Origin: Niveibacterium sp. 24ML
GTDB lineage: Bacteria > Pseudomonadota > Gammaproteobacteria > Burkholderiales > Rhodocyclaceae
Reading direction: 5' to 3'
Length of the DNA: 64,000 nt
Assembly (NCBI RefSeq): GCF_026586805.1
Contig: NZ_JAPFHA010000021.1
Location: forward strand, 1 to 64,000
Shown here: piece by piece, positions 8,461-16,431 of the stretch
Numbering within the stretch: the first letter of the stretch is position 1
How the letters are laid out: each line of letters begins with the position of its first letter
Position numbers and translations under genes: made by a program
The notes under the pieces: model-generated
Database searches by the model: none
What the model was told of the DNA's origin: nothing
Seen by the model: only the letters and a program-made list of their open reading frames with translations

Positions 8461-9497
8461 TGCGCTATCCCTTGCCTTTGCGCGCGCCTGCGCGAATTGC
8501 GGTGACGGCGCCTTCGTCCGGCGTGCCGGCCGCGCTGCACCCGCGCCTTGATCTGGTGATCGGCCACCTTGCCCGGCGTGGCTTCGCGGTGGAGCAGGGC
8601 CAGTGCTTGCGCCAGAACCTCGGGCATGTGAGCGCGAACGCGGAGGCCCGTGCCGCTGAACTGATGCGCTACCTGCTGGATGATTCAATTGCTGCAGTGC
8701 TTCCGCCATGGGGCGGAGAGTTGGCGATCGAGCTGCTCGCGCGGCTGGACTTTGCGGCCATTGCCGCTGCAAAGCCGAAATGGCTGATGGGGTTTTCAGA
8801 CCTCAGCACCTTGATGCTGCCGCTCACCCTGCTTGCGGCGTGGGCCACGGCGCACGGCCCGAATCTGATGGATCTGGCGCCGGCGCAATCCGACCCCCTT
8901 AGCGCCAGTGTGTTCCAGCACCTCGCCACCGCTGCCGGCGGCGCGTTCATTCAGGCCAGTTCGACGCATTGGCAGGCTCGTTGGCGGGACTTCGCGGAGG
9001 ACCCGGCCGCCGGCTTTGATCTGACCGAACCGACGCGGCTTGAATGCCTGAACCCCGCAGGCCACGACGAGGCCGAGTTCTCCGGGCGCCTGATCGGCGG
9101 CTGCCTCGATACGATCCGGCATCTGGCCGGCTCGCGTTACGGCGATGTGCCCCGCTTCATTGCTGCGCACCGTGCCGAAGGCACGATTCTCTACTTCGAG
9201 AATGCCGAGATGCGCCCTTGCGACTACGCCCGCACGCTTGAAGGCTTGCGCCTGGCAGGCTGGTTCGAGGGCGTTTCCGGCCTCATCCTGGGCCGCAGCA
9301 CCGCGCCCGAGGCGACCGAGGCGGGTGCCCTGAGCCAGCGCGCGGTGGTGGCGGCGGCGCTGGGAAGTCTGGGCTGCCCGGTGCTGCTTGAGGCCGACAT
9401 CGGCCACAGGCCACCCCATTGGCTGATGATCAACGGCGCATTGGCGCGTGTTCGATACCGCACCGGGGCGGCCACCATCGAGCAGCGCCTGGTCTGA
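8460..9497 (+). CDS. LD-carboxypeptidase, S66 family (LdcA-like)
   Basis: S66 enzymes cleave the terminal D-Ala from tetrapeptide muropeptides during peptidoglycan recycling, or related peptide substrates (microcin C self-immunity MccF is in the same family). The 345-residue length is right. The nucleophile Ser113 is in GFSDLS and the catalytic His316 in DIGHRPPHW; Glu247 in YFENAE is a plausible third member. No signal peptide is seen, consistent with cytoplasmic recycling. The start overlaps the azlD stop. Whether the substrate is muropeptide or another peptide is open; cotranscription with an amino acid exporter would fit either. Confidence 0.88.
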   Translation: MRYPLPLRAPARIAVTAPSSGVPAALHPRLDLVIGHLARRGFAVEQGQCLRQNLGHVSANAEARAAELMRYLLDDSIAAVLPPWGGELAIELLARLDFAAIAAAKPKWLMGFSDLSTLMLPLTLLAAWATAHGPNLMDLAPAQSDPLSASVFQHLATAAGGAFIQASSTHWQARWRDFAEDPAAGFDLTEPTRLECLNPAGHDEAEFSGRLIGGCLDTIRHLAGSRYGDVPRFIAAHRAEGTILYFENAEMRPCDYARTLEGLRLAGWFEGVSGLILGRSTAPEATEAGALSQRAVVAAALGSLGCPVLLEADIGHRPPHWLMINGALARVRYRTGAATIEQRLV

Positions 9498-9505
9498 GGC
9501 GGCGC

Positions 9506-9553
9506 CCGGCCCGGGCCGGCGTCACGCCCGTCGCGGACCGGCGGCAGCTGCCG
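9506..9553. other. Two short GC-rich palindromes upstream of the diguanylate cyclase gene
   Basis: Perfect palindromes CCGGCCCGGGCCGG (9506-9519) and CGGCAGCTGCCG (9542-9553) lie between the LD-carboxypeptidase stop and the next gene. Neither is followed by a T tract. They may mark the end of the preceding operon or bind a regulator; no function is shown. Confidence 0.3.
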
Positions 9554-9578
9554 GCGGGCGCGCTGGGGCGCTGCTAAA

Positions 9579-10820
9579 ATGTCTTGGCTTGCCTTGCGAG
9601 TGCTGCCATCCGGCGTCGCTCAAGTCACTTATTCCGGCCCCAGCTTGCGACGCTTTCTCGACCCTTCTTCGCGTCTTCGCTTGTCCGCGCTCGCGGTGGC
9701 GACCATCGCCAGCTGCGCGGTTGCGCTGTGGGTGGGCATGCTCTTGATCGAGGCCCAGGACGAGGGCGAAGCCGACGCCCGGTTCTTGCACCGGGTCGAG
9801 TCGCTGCGCTCGGCCATCCTCAGCGAGTACGCATCTTCGGCGCCGCCAAGCCGCGGGGATGAGTCGCTCGCCCGTATTCTGGCGGACTGCCTGCAACTGT
9901 CGGCCAGCGATGCCGGCCAACAGCGGCGCCTCACCAAGCTCGGCGCCTTGCTCGATCGGCAGCGTGTGTATGGGCCGGCTGCGCCCGCAGCTGATGATGG
10001 TGTGACCCTGATGCAGGATGCGGAGCGGGGCAACGCGTATGTCGTGCTGGCCGCGCACGCCTGGATTGATGCGATTCAGCTTGACGTTGAATCACGCCAT
10101 GCCGTCAGCAAGGCGCGGCAAGCGCAAACCTTTCGCTGGCTGCAGTGGGCGGTGGCCGCTACCTTGATCAGCGCCTTGCTCTTCGGGCTGGTGCTGATCC
10201 GGGTGATGCGTCATCTGAGCCGCCAGGGCCTGGCGCGACTTTCGAGGCTTGAGGCGCGCGCCAATCGCGATCCGCTCACCGGCTTGCCCAACCGCCGCCT
10301 GTTACAGGACCGCCTCGAGCAGGCGGTGCAGCGCGCGGAGCGGCGGGGCTGCCATACGGCGGTGATCGTGCTTGATCTGGACGGTTTCAAGCCGGTTAAC
10401 GATACCTATGGCCACGCGATTGGCGATGTGGTCTTGCGGCGCGTGGCCAAGCGGATGCGCGCCGCGATTCGCAGTGAGGATACGGTCTGCCGGCTGGGTG
10501 GCGACGAGTTCGTCGTGATCATCGGTGAAGTGGACGACCCGGTCTATGCCGTGCGGCGTGCGCGTGATCTGGTGCTGCGGATGTCGCGGCCGATTCGCCA
10601 CGAAGACAAGGTCTTGCGCGTCGGCGCAAGCGCCGGTCTGGCGTTGTTCCCGGATGATGCGGCCAGTGGCTCGGCCCTGCTTGAGCTGGCCGACCAGGCC
10701 TTGTATGCGGCCAAGCACGGCGGGCGTGGCCAGGTCATTACCGCCGGCGAAGTGCATCACGGGCATACGACGATCAGCCCGCTCCCCGAGCCCCAAGTGA
10801 TCCGCGCGGCCCGCGCCTGA
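9579..10820 (+). CDS. Membrane-anchored diguanylate cyclase
   Basis: GGDEF enzymes make cyclic di-GMP from two GTP. This 413-residue protein has a membrane helix at about 35-56, an extracytoplasmic domain of about 130 residues with no recognised fold, a second helix at about 187-209 and a C-terminal GGDEF domain. The active motif GGDEF is intact at 307-311, and an inhibitory I-site RSED stands at 298-301, exactly 5 residues upstream, so product feedback is expected. The start is uncertain: CTAAAATG at 9573-9580 resembles a -10 box, and translation may begin at a TTG further in. The periplasmic part is likely a signal sensor. Confidence 0.88.
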   Translation: MSWLALRVLPSGVAQVTYSGPSLRRFLDPSSRLRLSALAVATIASCAVALWVGMLLIEAQDEGEADARFLHRVESLRSAILSEYASSAPPSRGDESLARILADCLQLSASDAGQQRRLTKLGALLDRQRVYGPAAPAADDGVTLMQDAERGNAYVVLAAHAWIDAIQLDVESRHAVSKARQAQTFRWLQWAVAATLISALLFGLVLIRVMRHLSRQGLARLSRLEARANRDPLTGLPNRRLLQDRLEQAVQRAERRGCHTAVIVLDLDGFKPVNDTYGHAIGDVVLRRVAKRMRAAIRSEDTVCRLGGDEFVVIIGEVDDPVYAVRRARDLVLRMSRPIRHEDKVLRVGASAGLALFPDDAASGSALLELADQALYAAKHGGRGQVITAGEVHHGHTTISPLPEPQVIRAARA

Positions 10821-10870
10821 CCCGCTGCGGTACCCCGGTGCGGCAGACGATGCCCCGCCGTTTCAAGTGC

Positions 10871-10900
10871 AAAAAAGACCCCCGCAAACTTCGCGGGGGT
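10871..10900 (-). terminator. Rho-independent terminator after the TonB receptor gene
   Basis: Reading on the minus strand, an 8-bp stem (arms 10893-10900 and 10878-10885) with a 7-base loop is followed by CTTTTTT. It lies 28 bases beyond the receptor stop codon. Confidence 0.88.
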
Positions 10901-10927
10901 TCAGCGGCTGCACGGCAAATGCCCGAT

Positions 10928-13672
10928 CTATCGGAACGAGTAACTCGCCGACATGTAGTAGGTGCGACCACGCGGGTCGGTGTAGGTGGGGTCGTAGGTC
11001 GAGAGGAAGTAGTACGACTGGTTCGAGAACGGCGGCGGCGTGTCGCCCAGGTTCAGGATGCCGGCGCGTACCTTGAACGCCTTGCTCGCCGTCCAGGTGC
11101 CGATCAGATCCCACTGCGAGTAGGACTCCACGTCGCGCGGCGGCAGCAGGGCGCCGTCGCCGCCGGCGGCGTTCGGGTCTACCGCCTTGTTGTGGTCTTC
11201 GTAGCCGCTTGAGTAGCTGTTCGCCAGGGTCAGGCCAAAGGCGCCCATGTCCCAGTCAAAGCCCAGGCGGTGACGCCATTCCTGCACAACCTGGTCAACC
11301 AGGAAGCGGCCCTTGTTCTCGACGAATTCTTCGCTGCCGAACTGGCGCTTGTATTCAAGCACCCAGGTGCCGCTGAAATTCACCCCGAAGCGGCCGTAGG
11401 CGGTGCGATCGCTGCGCCACGAACCTTCGAAGTCGAAGCCGGAGGTCTTCAGTTCGCCCTGGTTCTGCTTCTGCAGGACCATGTTGGTGATGAAACCGTC
11501 GGCATCGCGGGTGACGTACTGCGCTTCGTACTTGTCGAGGTTCTCGAGGATGATCTCTTCGGCGAGGCCGCTGATGATGTCCTTCTTCTTGATCGACCAG
11601 TAATCGATGCTGAAGCTGCTGTTGCGGAAGGGCTCGAAGACGAAGCCGAGCGAGAACTGCTGCGAGGTTTCCGGTTTCAGTTCCTCGTTGGCGCGGCGCT
11701 CCACCGGCACCTGGTCGGTACAGTCCACCAGCACGTTTCCAGCGGCGACGCAGCCCGGATCAGGCAGGATCGCCGAGCTGCTGCCGAAGGAAGTGGGGCG
11801 GTAGAGTTCGCTGAAGGTCGGGGCGCGGAAGCCGGTGCCGGCCGAGCCGCGCACCATCAGGTTCTGCATCGGTTGCCAGCGCACGCCCAGCTTCGGGTTC
11901 CAGGTGTCACCCACCTGGGTGTAGTAGTCGTAGCGCAAGGCCGCCTGCACTTCGATCTGCTTGGTGAAGGGCGCGTTGAATTCGGCGAACCAGCTGGTGA
12001 TGTTGCGGCTGTTCGAGGTGGCTTCCAGCGTGGCGCCCGACGAGCTGCGATCGCCGGCGATGTTGTTCGCGTTGAGCAGGGCCGAGGGCTCGAACTCGGC
12101 CGACTCGCGGCGGTATTCGAGGCCGGTTGCCAGCCCGAGGTCACCGCCGGCCAGTTCCATCAGCGAGCCGCTCAGCTTGAAGTCGATGCCTTGCGTGACG
12201 CCCTTGGAGCGGCGGCCCACTTCGTCCACCTTGAGCGAGTTGATCACATCCTTGCCGGCCGCCGGCGAGGCGCCGAAGGGGTTGATTGCGCCGCCCCGCA
12301 CACCGGCGACGTATTCGTCGAAGAGGAAGTAACCGTCAGTCATGCGGTCAGCGGTTTCGTTGCTGGCGAAGTTCAGGCCGGTCTCGTAGTCCCACTCGCC
12401 GGCCACGCCCTTGAGCGCCAGCACAACGCGCTGCGCGTCGCTGGTGACCTCGTTGGTGCGGTTGCCGGCTTCGGTGACACGCTGGCGCAGTTCCACATTG
12501 CCGGTGGCCGGCAGCGCGAGCGGGCCGAGCCAGCCGTTGACCACCGAAACCGGCACGCCGGTAATCTGCAGCGGGTTCGGGCTGGAAACGTAGGTCGTCT
12601 TGGCCTGGCTCTGCATGTACTCAAGCGAGATGTCGGTCTTCTCGTTGATGCGATACACGCCGCGGCCGAGGAAGCCGAGCTTCTGCGCTTCCGGGTAGAT
12701 CTCGGTGTCTTGCATGTAGTCGTAGCTGCAGGCCTGCGGCTGCTGGTTCGCCGCGAACACGGTGGCGGGCGGGTTGCAGTTGGGCGCAAAGGGGTTGATG
12801 GTGCGCTGATTGACCACCACGCCGCCGATCGTATAGCCCGCGTTGGCCAGCTGGGTCCGCTGGGCGCTGCTCAGGCGGATGTTGGCCGGGTCCGTGCGGC
12901 TGGACATGTAGAAGGGCAGGTTGGTCGCGAGCGGGCGTTCCTGCAGGAATTCGCGCTGGGTTGAACGCAGGCTGTCGAGCTTCTGCACATCGAACACGCC
13001 GAAGAGGTTGAAGCGGTCTTCGTCGAGATTGCCGAAACCGCCGCCGATCGAAGCGGCCATCTTGCCGCCGCCGCCTTCCTGCGTGGTCGATCCATACACG
13101 TTCACATCGGCGCCGACGTAGTCGGAGCGGGTGATGAAGTTGATCACGCCGCCGATTGCATCGGTGCCGTAGATCGCCGAGGCGCCGTCCTTGAGCACTT
13201 CAACCCGCTCGATCGCGCCGGCCGGAATGTTGTTCAGGTCCACCCCCGCGCTATCGCCCGGCGACGCAAAGTTCGCCATGCGGCGCCCGTTGAGCAGCAC
13301 CAGCGTGCTCGATACGCCGATACCGCGCAGGTTGGCGCCGTTGAAGCCGCGCTGGCCGCCGGTGTTGTCGGTGATGCTGGCGCCGTCGCCCAGCGGTGCG
13401 TTGTTCGCGCTGATGGTCTTCATCAGTTCGGCTGCCGTGGTGGCGCCGCTCTTGATGATGTCCTCTTTCTTGATCGTCTGAACCGGCAGGGCCTTTTCGC
13501 CTTCGATCCGCTTGATGCTCGAACCGGTCACCGAAATCTTCTGCACCTTGGCGGGCGGGGCTTCCTGGGCGAGGGCGCTCTGCGCAATGATTGCAGAGGC
13601 AATCGCAATGGCGCAGGGCTTGACGCGGAAGGCCGGCGGGCGTGAGTGGCGGGTCGCTTTTGCAAGGGTCAT
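10928..13672 (-). CDS. TonB-dependent outer membrane receptor
   Basis: The 914-residue protein has a signal peptide (hydrophobic core AIAIASAIIAQSALA), a plug domain beginning with KISVTGSSIKR and containing LRGIGVSSTLVLLNGRR and VLKDGASAIYGTDAIGGVINF, and a large beta-barrel ending in a C-terminal aromatic pattern (YYMSASYSFR). It imports a ligand across the outer membrane with TonB energy. The subfamily, without a siderophore signature, is often used for peptides or oligosaccharides. The ATG at 13672 is chosen because GGAGAGGA precedes it. It is divergent from the exported cyanophycinase gene and shares its control region, so products of cyanophycin hydrolysis are the likely ligand; this is inference. 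Confidence 0.9.
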   Translation of the reverse strand: MTLAKATRHSRPPAFRVKPCAIAIASAIIAQSALAQEAPPAKVQKISVTGSSIKRIEGEKALPVQTIKKEDIIKSGATTAAELMKTISANNAPLGDGASITDNTGGQRGFNGANLRGIGVSSTLVLLNGRRMANFASPGDSAGVDLNNIPAGAIERVEVLKDGASAIYGTDAIGGVINFITRSDYVGADVNVYGSTTQEGGGGKMAASIGGGFGNLDEDRFNLFGVFDVQKLDSLRSTQREFLQERPLATNLPFYMSSRTDPANIRLSSAQRTQLANAGYTIGGVVVNQRTINPFAPNCNPPATVFAANQQPQACSYDYMQDTEIYPEAQKLGFLGRGVYRINEKTDISLEYMQSQAKTTYVSSPNPLQITGVPVSVVNGWLGPLALPATGNVELRQRVTEAGNRTNEVTSDAQRVVLALKGVAGEWDYETGLNFASNETADRMTDGYFLFDEYVAGVRGGAINPFGASPAAGKDVINSLKVDEVGRRSKGVTQGIDFKLSGSLMELAGGDLGLATGLEYRRESAEFEPSALLNANNIAGDRSSSGATLEATSNSRNITSWFAEFNAPFTKQIEVQAALRYDYYTQVGDTWNPKLGVRWQPMQNLMVRGSAGTGFRAPTFSELYRPTSFGSSSAILPDPGCVAAGNVLVDCTDQVPVERRANEELKPETSQQFSLGFVFEPFRNSSFSIDYWSIKKKDIISGLAEEIILENLDKYEAQYVTRDADGFITNMVLQKQNQGELKTSGFDFEGSWRSDRTAYGRFGVNFSGTWVLEYKRQFGSEEFVENKGRFLVDQVVQEWRHRLGFDWDMGAFGLTLANSYSSGYEDHNKAVDPNAAGGDGALLPPRDVESYSQWDLIGTWTASKAFKVRAGILNLGDTPPPFSNQSYYFLSTYDPTYTDPRGRTYYMSASYSFR

Positions 13673-13768
13673 GCAGGTAATCCTCTCCATGGAGATGCTG
13701 TGACGTGGCGAGCGCGGCTTCGTTTGTCCGTGACTCGCTGCCCGCCTGCTGGGCTGGCATGGAGGGGC

Positions 13769-13797
13769 AGTCTAGGGAGCGACTTGCACTTTGCGAA
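13769..13797 (-). promoter_or_regulatory. Candidate promoter of the TonB receptor gene
   Basis: On the minus strand TTCGCA (13792-13797) and TAGACT (13769-13774) are 17 bases apart, giving a leader of about 90 bases before the ATG. The paired operator at 13815-13851 lies just upstream of the -35 box, the position of an activator. Confidence 0.4.
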
Positions 13798-13814
13798 TGG
13801 GGTTTCCGCCCCAC

Positions 13815-13851
13815 CGTCGCAACCGGGCAAGTTAGGGTCGCAATCGAGAAA
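13815..13851. promoter_or_regulatory. Candidate ArgR (AraC-type) operator, two direct half-sites
   Basis: Two 16-base units, CGTCGCAACCGGGCAA at 13815-13830 and GGTCGCAATCGAGAAA at 13836-13851, share GTCGCAA and the terminal AA and start 21 bases apart. The known Pseudomonas aeruginosa ArgR operator is two TGTCGC-N8-AA half-sites in direct repeat with 5 bases between them, which is the same spacing. The site lies between the divergent receptor and cyanophycinase genes, and an ArgR-like regulator is encoded 2.6 kb away in the same cluster. Confidence 0.6.
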
Positions 13852-13998
13852 ACACCAAAAACACGCCTTGCATCAAAGCGACGTGCACTTGCACGCATGG
13901 CGCATTGCGCCACGGCGGCGTGCAATCTGCGCCACTTCGGTGCCAACATCGGTCCCCGTTGCGACTGCCCCGGCGGCCTCCGCTGATACCCACTGACC

Positions 13999-15249
13999 AT
14001 GCAGACCCGACTCAAGACACTCCTTCTCTGTGCCTGCATCTGGCTGATGCCCGCAGCCCCCGTGCATGCGGCCACGCCCGCCGCCGGCTATGCCGTGCCG
14101 ATTGGCGGCGCGCTCAAGTACGACAACGACGCGGTGTGGGGGCGCCTGGTTGAACTCGCCGGCGGCCCCGGCGCGCGCTTTGTGGTCTTGGCCACCGCAG
14201 CCGGCAATCCGGAGCGGTCCGCCAGGCAGATCGTTGATGCGCTGACGCGGCGTGGCGCGGTGGCCGAGGCCTTGCCGGTGTCGGCCCGCCTCGTGGGGGT
14301 GGATGTGTCGCGGGCGGTGCAGGACCCGGCGCTCATCGCCAAGGTGCGTGCAGCGAACGGTGTGTTTTTCTCTGGTGGCGCGCAGGAGCGCATTGTCGAT
14401 GCGCTTGCGCCGGGTGGCGTCGAGTCGCCCTTGCTCAGCGAGATTCGCCAGCTGCAGCAGCGCGGCGGCGTGGTGGCAGGCACCAGTGCCGGCGCGGCGA
14501 TCATGAGCACCGTGATGTTCCGCGATGCGCAGGATGTGATGGCGATCCTCAAGGGGCAACTGCGCGAGGGTAAGGAAGTCGATCGCGGGCTGGGTTTTGC
14601 CGGCCCGGCGCTCTTTGTGGACCAGCACTTTCTCAAGCGTGGCCGCGTCGGGCGCATGCTGCCGCTGATGCTGGCCAAGGGTTACAAGCTTGGGATCGGC
14701 GTCGAGGAGAACTCGGCCGCCATCATTCATGGCGATCAGATCGAAGTGATTGGCGGCAAGGGCGCGCTGCTGGTGGACTTGCACGATGCCACGCACGATC
14801 CCGCGGTGGGGGCATTCAACCTGCTCGGCGCCCGGGTCAGTTATCTGGACCGCGGCGACCGCTACGACATGGCCACCCGCACCGTGTTGCCGTCTGCGGC
14901 CAAGCTCGCCGATCACAAGGTCGACCCGAACGCGGCCGACTTCAAGCCCTTCTTCGCCAACGACCCGTACTACCTCGACATGCTGGGTGACACCACCATC
15001 GTCAATGCCATGGGCAATCTGATCGACAACCCACGCCGCGAAGTCATGGGCCTGGCCTACACCATGCGGCCGCCGCAAGACGACAAGCAGCCGAGCCTGG
15101 GCTTCGAGTTCCGCCTCTACAAGAAGGCCGATAGCGTGGGCTGGTTCACCGGCGCCTTCGGCGGCGAAGACTACACGGTAGCCAACCTGTACCTTGATGT
15201 GCGCCCGGTTCGCGTCAGGCAACCGCTGTACACCCCGTGGAAGCAATGA
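13999..15249 (+). CDS. cphE: Exported cyanophycinase, S51 family (CphE type)
   Basis: Cyanophycinase is a serine exopeptidase that releases beta-Asp-Arg dipeptides from the storage polymer cyanophycin. The 416-residue protein has a signal peptide (hydrophobic core LLLCACIWLMPAAPVHA) and a peptidase domain with nucleophile Ser163 in GTSAGAA, preceded by FFSGGAQERI and followed by DRGLGFAGPALFVDQHF, all typical of cyanophycinase. A C-terminal extension of about 120 residues beyond the intracellular CphB length fits the extracellular CphE group known from Pseudomonas anguilliseptica (similar length). No cyanophycin synthetase is present in the window, so scavenging of external polymer is likelier than turnover of an internal store. 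Confidence 0.88.
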   Translation: MQTRLKTLLLCACIWLMPAAPVHAATPAAGYAVPIGGALKYDNDAVWGRLVELAGGPGARFVVLATAAGNPERSARQIVDALTRRGAVAEALPVSARLVGVDVSRAVQDPALIAKVRAANGVFFSGGAQERIVDALAPGGVESPLLSEIRQLQQRGGVVAGTSAGAAIMSTVMFRDAQDVMAILKGQLREGKEVDRGLGFAGPALFVDQHFLKRGRVGRMLPLMLAKGYKLGIGVEENSAAIIHGDQIEVIGGKGALLVDLHDATHDPAVGAFNLLGARVSYLDRGDRYDMATRTVLPSAAKLADHKVDPNAADFKPFFANDPYYLDMLGDTTIVNAMGNLIDNPRREVMGLAYTMRPPQDDKQPSLGFEFRLYKKADSVGWFTGAFGGEDYTVANLYLDVRPVRVRQPLYTPWKQ

Positions 15250-15290
15250 GCCCAGCAATCCCGCAGAACCCGCCCGGAACCGATTGATTC

Positions 15291-16409
15291 ATGCAAATAC
15301 AAAAGCACGCCCTGACTGCCGCAACCCCCGGCGTTTCAAGTGAACTGGTGAGCCTGCACTTTGGCACCCCTGGCAGCGGCGAGAAGGTGTACATCCAGGC
15401 CTCGCTGCACGCCGATGAAATCCCCGGCATGCTGGTGGCGCACCATTTGCGGCAACGCTTCGAGGCGCTCGAAGGCGCAGGCAAGCTGCGTGGCGAGATC
15501 GTGCTGGTGCCGGTTGCCAATCCGCTCGGGCTCGCGCAGACCCTGTTGCATGTGCCGCAGGGCCGCTTCGATTTCTACACCGGCGAGAACTACAACCGCT
15601 ACTACCCGAATTTCGCCCGCCAGGTGGGTGATGCGGTGGAAGCTGCGCTCGGTGCCGACCCGGTGCGCAACGTGGCGCTGGTGCGTGCCGCGCTGCGCGC
15701 CGCCGTGAGTGCGATGCCGGTCGATACCGATCTGGCCAGTCTGCGCCGTACCCTCTACGGCATGGCCTGCGATGCCGACGTGGTGCTTGATCTGCACTGC
15801 GACACCGAAGCGGTTCTGCACCTGTACACCGGCACGCCCCTGTGGCCACAGGCCGAAGCACTTGCGCGGCACCTTGGCGCAGCGCTCAGCTTGCTGGCCA
15901 CCGAGTCCGGCGATGCCCCCTTCGACGAAGCCTGCTCGCAGGTGTGGTGGCTGCTGGCCGAACGCTTTGCCGGGCGCTACCCGCTGCCACTGGCCTGCAT
16001 GTCGGCAACCATCGAGTTGCGCGGTTTCTCCGACGTGGGCCACGGCGACGCCGCGCGCGATGCCGACGCGATCGTCCGCTATCTGGCCTCGCGCGGCGTG
16101 ATCGAGCAGGCGCCGGCCGAACTGCCGCCGCTGCTGCGCGAACCGATGCCGCTGGCCGGATCGATGCCGGTTCATGCCACCCACGGCGGTGTGCTGGTGT
16201 TCCTGCGCGAGTGTGGTGCCGAACTGATGCGGGGCGAGGTGATCGCCGAGATCATCGACCCGTTTTCGGGCCAGGTGACGGCGCTCGAGGCGCCGGTTGA
16301 TGGCCTGCTCTACGCGCGGGACAATCGCCGCTTTGCGACCGCCGGCATGCGGGTGGCGAAGGTGGCGGGCCGCGAGGCCCTGCGCAGCGGCAAATTGCTG
16401 AGCGCCTGA
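15291..16409 (+). CDS. cphZ: Cyanophycin dipeptide hydrolase (CphZ/AotO type, AstE/AspA superfamily)
   Basis: The 372-residue protein belongs to the succinylglutamate desuccinylase/aspartoacylase superfamily of zinc hydrolases. Zinc ligands are His40 and Glu43 (LHADEIPG) and His169 (LDLHCDTE); the general base Glu242 is in ATIELRG. A member encoded in the Pseudomonas aot operon (AotO) and its relatives, named CphZ, hydrolyse beta-Asp-Arg to Asp and Arg. The assignment here rests on family, length, and position between an exported cyanophycinase and an ArgR-like regulator, the same partners as in those clusters. It has no signal peptide, so dipeptide must enter the cytoplasm. A true desuccinylase (AstE) is the alternative but is usually shorter, about 320-340 residues. 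Confidence 0.75.
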   Translation: MQIQKHALTAATPGVSSELVSLHFGTPGSGEKVYIQASLHADEIPGMLVAHHLRQRFEALEGAGKLRGEIVLVPVANPLGLAQTLLHVPQGRFDFYTGENYNRYYPNFARQVGDAVEAALGADPVRNVALVRAALRAAVSAMPVDTDLASLRRTLYGMACDADVVLDLHCDTEAVLHLYTGTPLWPQAEALARHLGAALSLLATESGDAPFDEACSQVWWLLAERFAGRYPLPLACMSATIELRGFSDVGHGDAARDADAIVRYLASRGVIEQAPAELPPLLREPMPLAGSMPVHATHGGVLVFLRECGAELMRGEVIAEIIDPFSGQVTALEAPVDGLLYARDNRRFATAGMRVAKVAGREALRSGKLLSA

Positions 16410-16431
16410 GCCCGCGCACGAAGAGACCAAC

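Noticed and set aside
11270-12964. A 564-codon plus-strand frame inside the TonB receptor region
   Set aside because: The minus strand encodes a full receptor with signal peptide, plug and barrel; the plus frame has no recognisable domain or ribosome site.
13999-15249. Possibility that the cyanophycinase is part of an internal storage system
   Set aside because: It has a signal peptide, is linked to a TonB receptor, and no cyanophycin synthetase gene is found in the window; a gene elsewhere cannot be excluded.
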